A stretch of DNA of 64,000 nucleotides from Siphonodentalium dalli (taxonomy: Eukaryota; Mollusca; Scaphopoda; Gadilida; Siphonodentaliidae): positions 108,521,319 through 108,585,318 of the forward strand of contig CP136066.1 in the NCBI GenBank assembly GCA_032622095.1. The letters run 5' to 3'. Below the pieces are notes generated by a model. That model was not told where the DNA came from and did no database searches. It was given only the letters and a program-made list of their open reading frames with translations. The position numbers and the translations under genes are program-made. This document shows, in pieces, positions 32,498 to 43,772 of this stretch (position 1 is its first letter; every line of letters begins with the position of its first letter).

Positions 32498-33902
32498 CTA
32501 CAGAATGGAGTTAATATGTGTGTACAGGGTAAACATTTTAAGGCAAATCACCCCAATGACACCAACTATGCAGGTCAGGTGTGTGTGTCATCATAACTTA
32601 GCCATGAAATATAAACACAATCTGATGGCAAATATTTGAGTTATCAAATCAGATATCATGCCTATGGTCACTGGAAGGGGTTAATATTTCCAAAACCATT
32701 AAATCTATTAAATCATGAAAAGCATGTGACTGGACCCATACAATAAGTCAATGCCATAACATACCCTGTGTTTACAAATGAGGGCAAAATATACCACTAC
32801 AAATATGATCCATCCCTTGTCTAAACACTAAACTGAAAGCTTATTCATTTACATTAAAGGCCCACTTAATTTTCGAGTCACCGATTATTTTTTTTATAGT
32901 GCCTTGATATACAGTTTAATAACAATAATCTATGCCATAAAATATTATTAAAATACTATAATTCATTCATTCAATTTTGTCTGCATTGTTGAAACAATGA
33001 CCATGTAGATTTATCTGCTTGTTTATACCCATTAATTTAATAATAATAATATTTTTAACATTTATAGCATGATTGTGTCTGTGGGTGAGAAGGGTTAATA
33101 TAATATATTTTTTAAATCAATTAATCAATCAATACCAAAATCTATACAAATAGTGTGCAAGGTACACATAGACAAGAACTATCAGAAAGGGCCCAAGAAT
33201 AGCATGGATCTATGGAATCCTTGCAAAAGGGTTAATATTTTTCTAAGCAGTATACCAGACACTTATACATACAGGTGAGGGCTGTGTCATCCCAAACTCT
33301 GTAATGAAATTTCAACAGAACTCCAGTAGTTTATCCATTAATCACATTTGACATATGATAAACAATTAGTGTGTGTTGCAGTGATATTGTATCTTTTAAG
33401 CCACTCACTGCATGGTCAGCATAGCAGCTGGGTGTCATTTAGTACTCTCAGGTGGCATGTGGAAGCTAAGAGAATGCTTCTGTAAAGTGGCTGGCTAATA
33501 GATGTACCCTGAACACTGGATGTTCATGTGACAATTAATTTATTGATATTATAAAACATGCAAGTAATTGCCCCTCTTCTGTCTCCTACTTCCGATGCTC
33601 CTTTAATATCGTGCTAACCTGTGGTGGGACCAGTATTACTAGTACAGAATGTCAATAATCAGTAGAAAATGTTTGCTTGCATTTAGTCGGGTTGATTTTT
33701 TCACTATGCATTTAGGGGCATCACTGAATGACGCCAATTTCTCTCTTCATTTAATATGAAGGAGCAATCTGAAATGTCTCATTGATGACTTGCCTATCAT
33801 TTTATTGTGCCAATCAATAGAATCAAATGATGTATTACTGGAGTTGGGAGACCAGATCGTCTGCTCTGGTTTATGGAACAGCCTTTTGGGGCGACTATAT
33901 GT
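32498..33902. other. AT-rich interval with an S-family fragment
   Basis: 32854-32960 is an inverted fragment of family S (TTAAAGGCCCACTTAATTTT, GTGCCTTGATATACAGTTT, TATGCCATAAAATAT), matching the right end of the element at 47059-47544. GGGGTTAATATTTCC near 32679 and GGGTTAATATTTTTC near 33230 hint at a diverged tandem duplication. Nothing else is recognised. Confidence 0.5.
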
Positions 33903-33910
33903 ATGGTTAC

Positions 33911-34359
33911 CAAATAGCCTTGAAAAACTGTGTCTGTCATTTGCAGAATGAGGTCCCCAGTGGGTGAATTTAGTGATGCTACCCCACACAGCTGGCTAAC
34001 ATCACTAAATTCACCCTCTGGGGACCTCATTTTTTCTTTGGCCTCATCTTCTGGGAAGTATCTATAATATCAAATTAACATTGTTTTAGTTAATTACCCC
34101 ACCCCCTGTTCAGTTTCTATATACCCTAATTTGCAGAAGATAAAATATATAATCTAGGTGACTAATAGGTGAACTTCACAAACTTCAACTGGAAAACTTC
34201 AATCTGATCCAAGGTCTCCTATAGCAGTTGAGGTCTTAGCAGAATGAGGTTCCCAGAGGGTGAATTGGTTATGCTAGCCCACCGTGCGGGATAGCGTCAA
34301 TAAATTCACCATCTGGGGACCTCATTCTGCAAATGACAGATGCACTTTTTCAAGGCTTG
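33911..34359. mobile_element. Family F composite hAT-like element, copy 4
   Basis: The perfect 8-bp duplication ATGGTTAC (33903-33910, 34360-34367) flanks CAAATAGCCTTGAAAAA at the left and TTTTTCAAGGCTTG at the right. Three extra bases have crept into the left terminus. Two hairpins with GAGGTYCCCAGWGGGTGAAT cores are separated by a ~180-bp spacer like that of copy 1. The first hairpin is degraded at its right foot. Confidence 0.92.
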
Positions 34360-34413
34360 ATGGTTACAAGAAAAGAGTTAAACCATTTCACTAATGGATT
34401 GGATTCTACCCAT

Positions 34414-34842
34414 CAAGCCTGAGTTTAGTGTGCCTGTCATTTGCAGAATGAGGTCACCAGAGGGTGAATTTAGTGATGCTATCCCTCTGGGGACCTCATT
34501 CTGCATGGCCTCATCTGCTATGGGAGACTAAGACTCAGATTGAAGTTCCAAAATGAGGAATATTGTGATGTACACCCATTGGGAACCTCGATTATGCATT
34601 GTGTCATCTGCCAATTTGAGGATATAGAGAAACTAAACTAAAAAAGAAATAGAATCTATGTGAAGAAGTTTCTACATAAATTTGATAATAAAGAAACTTT
34701 CCAGAGAAGATGAGGCCTAAGCAGAATGTCATCCCCAGAGGATGAATTTAGTGATGCTAGCCGGCTATGATGGATAGCGTCACTAAATTCACCCTCTGAA
34801 GACCTCATTCTGCAAATGACAGGCACATTAAACTCAGGCTTG
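34414..34842. mobile_element. Family F composite hAT-like element, copy 5
   Basis: The perfect 8-bp duplication CTACCCAT (34406-34413, 34843-34850) flanks CAAGCCTGAGTTTAGTGTG and CATTAAACTCAGGCTTG. The left hairpin has lost one arm (GTGATGCTATCCCTCTGGGG). The spacer with CCCATTGGGAACCTCGATTA matches copies 2 and 8. Confidence 0.93.
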
Positions 34843-35099
34843 CTACCCATCCAATGTACAAGAGCATTCATGGGGTGTGACTAAATATGCCTGTTAGTTG
34901 AAAAGAAGATGAAATAATCGGGCTAATAAAATTAATCTTTGGAATGATTTATTCTTATTTTTAAAAGGATCTTCAAATATTATAAGCTGATTTCTTAGGG
35001 TTTATCATCATTTCAGATGCTAGGCAATGTCAAGACCATGTCAGTTTTATGGGTCGAGGAAAGACGGCCAGAGTGTAAGCAGACAATAGAGAAACACTT

Positions 35100-35228
35100 T
35101 TAACCCTTAATTTCTTAAAGGACTCTCCCATTGGGTTATACAATTATAAGATTGGATTGGTCCATTCTTCAATTTACTATTATCGGGATATTCAGATTAT
35201 ATAGTCAAACAAGAGAGAGAGAAAGACT
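35100..35228 (-). mobile_element. Family C fragment (inverted right part)
   Basis: TTAACCCTTAATTTCTTAAA, CTCTCCCATTGGGTTAT and TTGGTCCATTCTTC match the right end of family C in reverse orientation. The left half is absent and a B2 element follows directly. Confidence 0.5.
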
Positions 35229-35508
35229 TTAACCCTTTCATGGCGGGAGCTGCACTGGTGCAGCATTAAATATCCTGTACCAGTGCATTCTCATGTATAT
35301 ATGCGAGTCTCCCATAGGGAGGCTCACATATTTAAGAGAATACATTGGCTTACAATGTCAAGGTCAATAGTTCTTGTTATTTTTTGTTTATTGTATATTA
35401 TTCTTGTAAATATGCATGGCTCCCTATGGGAGACTCGCATATATAATAGAATGCATTGGCACAGAGTTTTTGCAAAATGTCAGGAAGCTCCAGTCTTGGA
35501 AGGGTTAA
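35229..35508 (+). mobile_element. Family B2 TTAA element, complete copy
   Basis: TTAACCCTTTCATGGCGGGAG at the left pairs with CTCCAGTCTTGGAAGGGTTAA at the right, on TTAA sites. Two imperfect palindromes (each a TCTTATATAT-type stem with GGGAG/CTCCC near the apex) are separated by CTTACAATGTCAAGGTCAAT. It is 280 bp and non-coding. Confidence 0.87.
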
Positions 35509-35815
35509 GGATTAATTTGTAAGTATGCTCAGGCAATAAGTTCAACAAACAACCTAATACAGTAATGCCCTAATTAATCGACTCCATAACCACAGCATAA
35601 TTATGGGTAACTTTTCAGGATTTAGTCAGCGAGAGGTTTCCGATGAATGGAAATAAGCCATATTACCGACTAAATCCTGAAAAGTTACCCATAATTCTGC
35701 TGTGGTTATGGAGTCGATTAATTAGGGCATTACTGTAGTTTGTTGAATTTATCAGCTGAACCTCCCAACAAATTAACTTAAAGGGAATCAAGCAACTACT
35801 CATTAGTGAGCATTC
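35509..35815. mobile_element. Family C relic with MITE A in its central hairpin
   Basis: AATAAGTTCAACAAACAACC before the MITE and GTTTGTTGAATTTATCAGCT after it are the two sides of the central C hairpin, so the family A copy landed close to the apex. The outer ends of C are degraded. Confidence 0.65.
35560..35735. mobile_element. Family A hairpin MITE, copy 8
   Basis: CAGTAATGCCC to GGGCATTACTG, TA on both sides (35558-35559, 35736-35737). The copy carries AATTAATCGACTCCATAACC in the left arm and the exact complement in the right, two variants shared by both arms. The left half of the central hairpin is deleted. Confidence 0.92.
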
Positions 35816-37037
35816 AGTTATTGAAAGATAAACAAGGGACTTTAGGTCAGAGTTATTCTAACATTAGATATTTTTTTGCTAGAGACATTCTGATTTGATT
35901 TGGTTGGAGTTGAACCCATTTAAATACCAAGATATTACTTGTAAATGATCCTTAAATTTGGAGATGTTTTTTTTTTTCAACTGCAGTTGTTAGGGAGCAT
36001 GTCCTCGTAGTTAAGCTAGTGATTTAACAAATGATTTGTGCTGCCCGGCTTTGGAAATTTAGCATCTTCCAAGTGACCGCCGGATGACCGTAGCTGGTTC
36101 AATTCACATCAGAACCATTTATTTTTCAGTCTTATTTTGGCCGTTTTTGTCAGTAATAATAACGCAGACTACTCGACTATAAAAGGGTCAATAGTTATCA
36201 GATTTCATGGTTAATTGATGTTCTCGGAATTGCAACTAATGTCATAACCTACGACCTCTGCAACTGATTTCAATTTAGTATATTTCGGTCTGTTGCAACA
36301 TAAAGAAATAGGAAAAGATGAAAAATAACTCTAGGAGGTTAGAAGAATTATGACTTCAAGTTCATGCAAATAACTGGCAATGTGTGTATAAACCTGTCAC
36401 CAGATTATGATGGCATTCTCCAAGGAATATCTTACCAGGCAGGAAAACAGATTATTCTGGCAGAGTCATGTAGCAGTTGGCAAGCTCAGAATCACTATTG
36501 AAACTATACCATCACTCATTTCTAGAGAATTGTTGCAATATATAAAACCCACGCCATCAGTCATAGTTATGCTACATGTACATATACAGCAACCGAAGTG
36601 CAGTGCAGCGGATGTCAGTGCAAAGACTGCACTTTTAGCGTTGACTGTATGGAATAGGTCTGCTTTATAAACCCTTTCTATAGTAAATGTATTCTCCCAT
36701 TCAGTTATAAATATGTACATTGGAATGGTCTATTATTTCACTAGGAGGGGTGTATTAATAAAAATTAATATGAAGCACTGTTTGATTTTAGGTGAAAAAT
36801 TGTGGCGCATCCTTGGTTAACTCCACTTGCGACCGAATCGCAGTCGTAGGCACATAAAAATTGTAGATGGAAAGATTGTAGGGTAGTCAATCACGTGGTT
36901 AACTATGGCTAATGAACAACCCACAATATCCTCATCTGCGATGATATCGCAATCGTGTGAATAAATTATCCACGATTTTGTAGGGTCCTGATTCCTTCAC
37001 TTACGATTGAATCATGGTTGTCTGAATGTTCACAAAG
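35816..37037. other. Unassigned interval with a C-family fragment
   Basis: 36669-36755 is an inverted fragment of the right end of family C (ACCCTTTCTATAGTAAATG, TTCTCCCATTCAGTTAT, GGAATGGTCTATTATTTCAC). 36800-37000 contains several CGATTGCGAT-like motifs without clear order. Frames of 84-87 codons on both strands at 36407-36720 overlap and have no motif. Confidence 0.4.
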
Positions 37038-37298
37038 TTAAAGTGTCAATGACACTGTAGCTCAACTTGGAGAGGCTATATTATCATACATTAAAGTGAC
37101 AAGGAATGTGGAAAGTTGAAATGTTTAAGAAATACCAGAGTTCAAACTGAGGAGCCATATGAAGTTTGGGATCAATTGAATGAAATTGAAATGTGCTAAA
37201 GGACAATTTTGATGAACTCACGGATGCACACATGGGAATACACACAGATGAACTGACGGACGCCAACTCATGGCAATATCTCAAGTAAAGTTGAGCTA
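37038..37298 (+). mobile_element. Family E element, copy 3 (minimal, no array)
   Basis: The left end AAGTGTCAATGACACTGTAG is followed by CTCAACTTGGAGAG. The right end is a CTCATGGCAATATCTC block and AAGTAAAGTTGAGCTA. Only ~200 bp lie between, with one partial monomer (GGAGCCATATGAAGTTTGGG). Compared with copy 2 (2.1 kb) it shows that array size, not the ends, makes the length difference within this family. Confidence 0.85.
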
Positions 37299-38034
37299 TT
37301 AAGAAAGGATGATTTTAGGAAGTACTCTTTAATAAATATCTATTCTAACCTATCTTATAAGTTTTTTTCAAATAGGAGTGAGACAAATGCTCTTTATTCA
37401 CTCCACATTAGGAATAAACTAAAAACACTCTTTATTGTTTCCTTGGTTGGGACCTGATTTTTCCAACTCATATGACATTGGTTAATCTATCCGCTGCATA
37501 TAAAGTTTATATAATAGTATATAATCACTCCAGTAGTGTGATCAAATATAGAATGGAGAATACTCTTGCTCAAAGTAGTTAGTTTCACAAATTGTGCAAC
37601 CAAATGGTCAACACATCGTCATTCTTATATATTAATTAAATGCAGTGACCCTCGCTGGCAAAATCGTTTTTGTTAGTTTATCTCTGATAGTTGCGTCTCG
37701 AATCGAGATGTAAATATTTACAATTGAGCGTAGTTCAGACAATGTTTTCTATGGAGTAGTACGGTTGATCTGCTTGAGATTTTCGGCGATGTTAGTAGAA
37801 TGCTAAATTCCTCTAGTTGGCATAGCACCTGAATACTAATTTGTCAGTTTCACGCACCAGTGTAATAATAAGTGTAATAATAATAAGTTTATACAATACT
37901 TCTATAAAACTTTAGTATTTTACGTATTTATAGAAAATTTTTATTCTCCCGAACTGGGCCAGAATGTGACAAAAGCTAGCATTACTAGATATAATGTGGG
38001 ATTCCAAATCGCCATGTAGTTTTAAGGCAACATA
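37299..38034. other. Nothing recognised
   Basis: AT-rich sequence without a long frame, RNA gene or bounded repeat. Small AATAATAAG direct repeats occur near 37866-37890. Confidence 0.5.
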
Positions 38035-38244
38035 CAGTAATGCCCTAAATAATCGACTCCTTACCACAGCAGAATTATGGGTAATTTTTCAAGATTTGGT
38101 TGGAAATAAGACTTGTTGCCATTCATCGGAAAGCTCTCAGTGAGAGCTTTCTGATGAATGGCAACAAGCAAGATTTCCGACTAAATCCTGAAAAGTTACC
38201 CATAATTCTGATGTGGTTAAGGAGTCGATTATATAGAATTACTG
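38035..38244. mobile_element. Family A hairpin MITE, copy 9
   Basis: CAGTAATGCCC at the left and GAATTACTG at the right on TA sites, with the last bases of the right TIR decayed. The central hairpin is intact (AAAGCTCTCAGTGAGAGCTTT). Arms differ at several positions, so this copy looks older than copies 3 or 8. Confidence 0.9.
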
Positions 38245-38267
38245 TATGAGCTTCAAAATGCAAAGTA

Positions 38268-38771
38268 TGCAAAAACAAACTTCTATAATACATTAGATTG
38301 AATAGTTCTTCTTTAGCATTCATCTAATCGATTAAAGCATAATACAATAAAGATGGAGATCTTAAAACAATAATTCAATCGCCAATCGATGAACGATCCG
38401 ATCATAGCGAGGTATAAATGCCAGGGCAGCTTAACGACGACAACGACGTCAAGTACGATCAAATCACAATCAATCACTATCTTTTTAAACGTCAACTCAC
38501 AGAAAACTAATGATTGGTCGATAAAATTCTTGCCTTCAAAGAACATTGAATGGGCAATGGGTATTATATTGTTTGTTATGGTTAGCAGCCATCATAAGCT
38601 GCGAAAAGATCACAGGTTAGAACTCATGTGCATGTACCTTACATTATAGTGGCAATCAACAAGGAGATGCATGTGGTTCTTAGCCAGGTTCCATGTGACA
38701 GGAGGAGGGGGCAGGAGAAACCATCTCAACTTACAATTTTTGGTTCAAAATCTTTATTATAGGCTATGTTT
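38268..38771 (+). repeat. Repeat Q, copy 1
   Basis: This ~500-bp sequence is shared with 39262-39840 and 43772-44290. Blocks include GATGGAGATCTTAAAACAAT, ATTCAATCGCCAATCGATG, TCACTATCTTTTTAAACGTC, GATTGGTCGATAAAATTCTT, GCCATCATAAGCTG and a GGTTCCATGTGACAGG block. It ends at a TTAA occupied by a family D element. No coding frame survives in all copies. Confidence 0.8.
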
Positions 38772-39107
38772 TTAACCTCTTCGCTGCTATGACATCTGTA
38801 ACTATTACGGACGTAAAAGTGCATGTTATGTGCTATATGGTCCGTTGCTACTATGGACCAACTTCAGCACACTTAGACCATTATTCATAACTGGAACTCC
38901 GAGATTGGTGCATCGGAATAACTGTATCTCAAAGTTTCAAACAGTGTATGATGTTCCACAATTGTTAACGATATATAATAGCCATTCAACTGAGTCAGTT
39001 TTATGGTTCTTGTGATATTCCCAATGTATTTTTCCACTGAAAAATGGCAATAACGTCAACAGTCCAGCACACGGCGTCATAATGTCATTTAGCAGCAGAG
39101 GGGTTAA
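38772..39107 (+). mobile_element. Family D TTAA element, complete copy
   Basis: TTAACCTCTTCGCTGCTA at the left and TAGCAGCAGAGGGGTTAA at the right bound 336 bp on TTAA sites. The interior includes ATTGGTGCATCGGAATAACT, CAGTGTATGATGTTCCA and TTTTCCACTGAAAAATGGC. A second, right-truncated copy is at 45149. In repeat Q copy 2 the same position is uninterrupted. It is non-coding and probably piggyBac-like. Confidence 0.85.
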
Positions 39108-39261
39108 CATATTACCTGACCATCCCTACAAACGAACCACTAGAATGTTTCTATGCCTGTCATCTGAATATATTTAAACATCCCAACAAATGAGGGTACA
39201 CAATTCCAATGCAAACTTGTATGGCTTAATGGAAGAATCCATTTAGCAAAGAAAGTGTTAA
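39108..39261 (+). mobile_element. Family C fragment (right half)
   Basis: CCTGTCATCTGAATATATTT, AACATCCCAACAAATGAGG and a terminal ATCCATTTAGCAAAGAAAG followed by TTAA match the right half of family C. An equivalent fragment follows repeat Q copy 2 at 39845-39983, showing that Q plus C was duplicated as a block. Confidence 0.65.
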
Positions 39262-39840
39262 AAGGCAAACTAAGATTTCAACACTATGATCTCCAATCAG
39301 TATGCATAATATGCACAAAAAAACTTCTATAAATAATGTGGACCAATTTATATAGTATGGTATGAATTCCAGGGGCAGCTTATCGGCCTGCAACGACATC
39401 AAGTGTCATACAATCAGAATTAATCATTATCTTTTTAAATGTCATCCCACGGAAAACAAATTATTGGTCGATAAATTTCTCGCCTTCAAATATCATTGAA
39501 AACTGATTACAGCATAAAGGAATTATTTGCATGTTATGTTTAGCGGCTGTCATAAGCTGAGATAAGACCGCAGGTTAAAGGTAATGTACAGAAATGCCCT
39601 AAGTAATCGACTCCTTAACCACAGCAGAATTATGGGTAACTTTTCAGGATTACTTAGGGCATTAGTGTACCTTGCATTGTAGTGACAATCAACAGTGAGA
39701 TACAAATGGTTACAATCTTATAGCCAGGGTTATGATGGCAAATGGAGGGACCAGGAGGAACCATTCAAGTTGAACATTGGTATAAACCATATTTCCACTT
39801 TTACGTGTAGGTTAAAAATCTTTATTAGGCTACTTTTTTT
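39262..39840 (+). repeat. Repeat Q, copy 2, with a 79-bp MITE A
   Basis: The same Q blocks as at 38268, with an internal deletion near the start. A miniature family A copy is inserted at 39589-39667. The right edge GGCTACTTTTTTTAGC lacks the family D insertion present in Q copy 1. Confidence 0.78.
39589..39667. mobile_element. Family A MITE, copy 10 (79-bp miniature)
   Basis: CAGAAATGCCCTAAGTAATC at the left and GGATTACTTAGGGCATTAGTG at the right, TA on both sides. Everything from within the right arm to near its end is deleted, joining TTTTCAGGATT straight to ACTTAGGGC. It is the smallest copy in the window and leaves only ~18 bp of terminal pairing. Confidence 0.85.
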
Positions 39841-39844
39841 AGCA

Positions 39845-40130
39845 TTTTAGCTTATCATCCCTATATATGAACTAATAGAATGTTCCTCTGTCTGTCGTCT
39901 GAATATATTTAAACATCTCTATAAATGAGCAAACACAATTCCAAAGTAAGCTTGTAGAATCCATTCTGTAACCGAAGGGTTAACCTTTTTGATTTTATAT
40001 ACTCATTGACGAGTAGTTCAAAATGTTGAATTATTATCTGAACATTTCCCCAACAATAAATATGAATCCATCTGCACTTGTGTTATCTTTTTGTCTGTTT
40101 GTCATCTGCCCATTTTTCCTGAATATTAGG
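39845..40130 (+). mobile_element. Two family C halves joined head-to-tail at one TTAA
   Basis: 39845-39983 is the right half of family C (TCTGTCTGTCGTCTGAATAT to ACCGAAGGGTTAA). The same TTAA at 39980-39983 starts a left half (CCTTTTTGATTTTATATACT, CATTGACGAGTAGTTC, ATTATCTGAACATTTCCCC) running to about 40130. The arrangement suggests two elements sharing a single TTAA site. Confidence 0.6.
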
Positions 40131-41017
40131 GATGTGGATTGGATCTGACCGCCAGTTGTGGTCGGGTCCTGTGAAGAGGCAGTCCGGACCGGTCCAATCA
40201 TTATAAAATACCTCAAATGGAGGGAAATGTGTTAAATCTTACTTTGTTATACGCATTTGTGTTACAGAAAGCGTCAAGTTATTGCTGGGCAAGCTTGTAT
40301 TAATTAAACTCTGGACATAATGTAATATAACACATTGTATATATGCACATTGTGGAAATGTGTAGTGTATTTTCTTATATCACATGAAACCCCTATTATA
40401 TCAGTAAAAAAGCCATTACATATTCCCTTATCTCATATCTTGTACTGTACAGTGATAAATAAGGTGTGTGCTTCAAGGGATACTTGGCATCACGCCAACA
40501 AAATTACTGTGCGGATAAATACTATTTCGAAAAGCCTTGCATGAGACCAACACCAGACATTGCAAAATGATTGCTTTGTTCATTGTAGTTAAATTATTGT
40601 CCAACTTTGTTGTACTAACGAAAATAGGTACAAAAACAATGAGGCAAATTGGGGAACTATATTTTTCATCGCCAGTCAGAACGCGCAATACTGTCGTATA
40701 CAGTTCCACTCCACGCGTCTCAGCCAACGCTGTTCATGTATGAATTTTGCATGCATTTTTCAGCTTCTTTTAAAGATTTTAATTTGTTAAAAAGGCATAA
40801 AGCTCTAGTTTTTGTCATGTGATATAAAAGATCTTCAACTCATTATGTTGGGATATAAGATATTATGAAACATATTTCATAAAATCTTATATCCCAATAT
40901 AACTCATTAGAGATGATCTATATGTCCATCATTGTATAGAAGTTAGAGAATGAATAAATGTGCTTAAAACTTGTGACTGTGACTCACTGTAGAGTTTGTA
41001 TTTCACTTTACCGCTAC
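40131..41017. other. Unassigned, with a small inverted repeat
   Basis: 40829-40919 is an imperfect hairpin: AACTCATTATGTTGGGATAT and AAGATATTATGAAA pair with TTTCATAAAATCTT and ATATCCCAATATAACTCATT. Frames of up to 84 codons near 40335-40743 on both strands show no motif. No gene is supported. Confidence 0.45.
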
Positions 41018-41025
41018 CTCCCACA

Positions 41026-42232
41026 TAGGGACCGACGAATCGGCAATTTCAACATCGAATCGAATCTCGAATCGAATCTTTTTCAAACACTTTAGTAGAT
41101 TGGCGGTACCGATCAGTGGGGGGTAAGAGCAAAAATGGGGGCAATTGTCCAATGATTTTATAACGTCAGTGAGATAACTCAGATTACGAAGGAGGTTCAT
41201 TAAACTTAATTTCTATGACATGATATGAACAATATTTAATCAGGGTTTAAACAGTTTAATATATGAGAATGGCATGCCATCATTTCATATTTTTGACACT
41301 GCCACTATGCGTGAAGTTCGTGAAAGTAAGCAGTTTGGAGTCAATGGAGTCTGATTTGAGTCATTGCAAACGGAAACTCTTCTGCGCATGTACGCTTCAC
41401 CCTGTCGCGCACAGCAGGCACGCGCGATATCAAAATTGCGCATCGTGACTTGGCAAACGGGATTACAGGAACTATGTAGCGTATAGTATCCCAACTTGGG
41501 CCTGTCCATCGGATCAATTGAGTTGTCATGAAAGCTAAATGGTCATCCATATTCCATTTCCCGGATAACATATTCTGTATAAAGATGTTGATCGAATTTA
41601 GACACGACATGTTGGAGCCCAGAATGTTTATTTAATATATTTATATCGTGTTAAGTTTTAAAATTAAAAAAATATATATTATTTGATTGAGCCGAGTAAC
41701 ACAATATAGTTTTTTCTGGTATAAGAATATCAAATACCGATATACAAATATGTCTCACAAGAAATTCACTCGCTTCTGCAGCTGTGGCCCGGCGGGCAAA
41801 ATCGCCACATTGCTGGTTTTATGTGGTGGAGGAAACCTGTGTGCGCTGCGATTATGGTACAACCGTGATGAACACGCGAACCACCACAGACATACCAGCA
41901 GGTCGCACGAGTAACCCACCGACCTGCCACGAGTAACCCTCTCTGGGACTGGGAGGCCAATATATATATGAGCAGTGGGCTATTGGACAACTTACCCTGT
42001 ACACATTGGACCACAAAGTTCCCAGTTGGTCGCGGAAGGAGCCTCAATTTAAGTATTAGGGATATAATTAATGTTTTGTAATTTGTATATATAATGCAGT
42101 CTATTCCCGGCGATAAAGAACATGTATACAACGATTCGAAATATCCCGAATCACACAACCGCTTTCGAATCAAATCGAATCGGAACATAAGATTCGAAAT
42201 CGAATAAAATCTTGAAGCTTTGTCAGTCCCTA
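41026..42232. mobile_element. hAT element, non-autonomous, perfect 8-bp TSD
   Basis: TAGGGACCGACGAA at the left and a complementary TTTGTCAGTCCCTA at the right are bounded by CTCCCACA on each side (41018-41025, 42233-42240). Inside both ends are ATCGAATCGAATC and GATTCGAAATCGAAT clusters that can pair. The TAGGG start and 8-bp TSD fit hAT. The 1207-bp interior has no transposase; the 157-codon minus-strand frame (41766-42239) shows no hAT motif and starts inside the right TSD, so it is not a gene. Confidence 0.88.
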
Positions 42233-42459
42233 CTCCCACATGCTATGATTGGGTTGACTGCAAATGCTCCAAATATTTCAGCACTCATAACATTTTGTTC
42301 TTAGCATTGTAACTGAACATATTCCAGATAGATTGGTAAATTTCCGACATGCAGGTGGCGTACCGGTATTGATGTAGTTACTTTGAGTTAGATATCGCCA
42401 ACTATAGGCTAGTATATCACGATTCGCAACCTATGTACATTGAAATGTAGATGAGGGTT

Positions 42460-43772
42460 AGTTTACATGGTATTGGTCAAACATGGGCCTTAACTCTGGT
42501 AAAAATGGATGGATGAAACAAATACTAAGTTGGAATCCTTTCCCCACAGGCTGTGCTATCACCATACCAAAGCACAACTGAATCTGATATTCCCTGTCCA
42601 TGTTACAAGCTGAAATGTTCTATCTTACACAGAATAAAAAAAATTCCAAGTCAAACAAAGGCCAGAACTCTGGTAAAAATGAATGGACAAAACCTGTAAT
42701 ATGTGGTTATCCTTTCCCCCAAGCTGTGCTATCACCATACCAAGCACGTCCAAATCTGATAATCCATGCCTGAGTTACAAGCTGAAATGTTCGTAAGGAC
42801 ACAAAATAAAAAAAAATAAAAAAATTTCCAAGTCAAAAAGGTCTATAACTCTGGTAAAATTGAACAGACAAAACCTGAAGTATGGGGGAATCCTTTCACC
42901 CAACCTGTGCTATCACCATGCAAAAGGACAACAAAATCTGACAATTAACACTGAGTTACTAGGTGATTTGTTCGTAAGAATACAAAATTCACAAATTTCC
43001 AAGTCAAATAAAAGGTCGGCCGACCACAGTGTCCCCCGACAACGTGGCAAGTTGATGCCGCTTTGTTAAAGAAATTTAAAAAAATCTTGAAATGTTCTAA
43101 GTCGAAAGGGTTAATAATTCCGTCAAAAAATATATATTTTTTCCGTCATCTATATGCATGTTGCACATCTGCAATATGTGGCTAACAATACTCTGAAGTT
43201 TGAAATATCTACGATCAAAACTGTAGGAGTTGATTACACCATGAAGGTACCCTCATACAGAAAATTATAAAAAATGTTTTTCAAAGTCGAAAGGCCCATA
43301 ACTCTGGGAAAAATCATTGGATCAAACTCAAATTCGAACTTGACCTGTATTTTGATATGAAATGACCCACAAAAAAAAAACAGAATTTCCAATTAAACAG
43401 TCCAAACTTGAGTTATCATCCGGAAACCAAAGAAAAAAGAAGAAAATAACCAAAGAAAAAAGAAGAAAATTGAATTTTCTAAGTCTAAAAAAGTCCATAA
43501 CTCTAGGAAAAATCATCGGATCAAACTCAAATTCAAACTCAACCTGTATCTCCATAAAAGAACATCGGATCAAACCCAGAATTGCAGAGCACCTGTGTGC
43601 TTGGTTGAGACACCTACATACCAAGTTTCATTCAAATCGGATGATCATTACTGGAGTATTAACTCCGGACGGATGGACAGACACAGACGCACGGACAGAC
43701 GTACTGATGGACAGACAAATGGACAGAGCCCTCGGCTATATGCCCCGAATCTCCTATGGGGGTCAGGGGCAT
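42460..43772 (+). repeat. Long M-type repeat region with GACGGA-rich tail
   Basis: Successive ~130-180-bp blocks share AACTCTGGTAAAAATGRATG, CCCAAGCTGTGCTATCACCA and AGTTACAAGCTGAAATG. They are followed by a copy of the 25873-type core (AAAGGGTTAATAATTCCGTC, GCATGTTGCACATCT) and a tail with GGACGGATGGACAGACACAG and CTATGGGGGTCAGGGGC. The A-rich 43380-43480 part yields spurious lysine-rich frames. Class unknown. Confidence 0.65.

Noticed and set aside
41766-42239. 157-codon ORF as hAT transposase
   Set aside because: No zinc-finger, RNase-H-like or C-terminal dimerisation motif is visible. The frame begins inside the right target-site duplication and runs through the TIR, so it cannot be the element's own gene.
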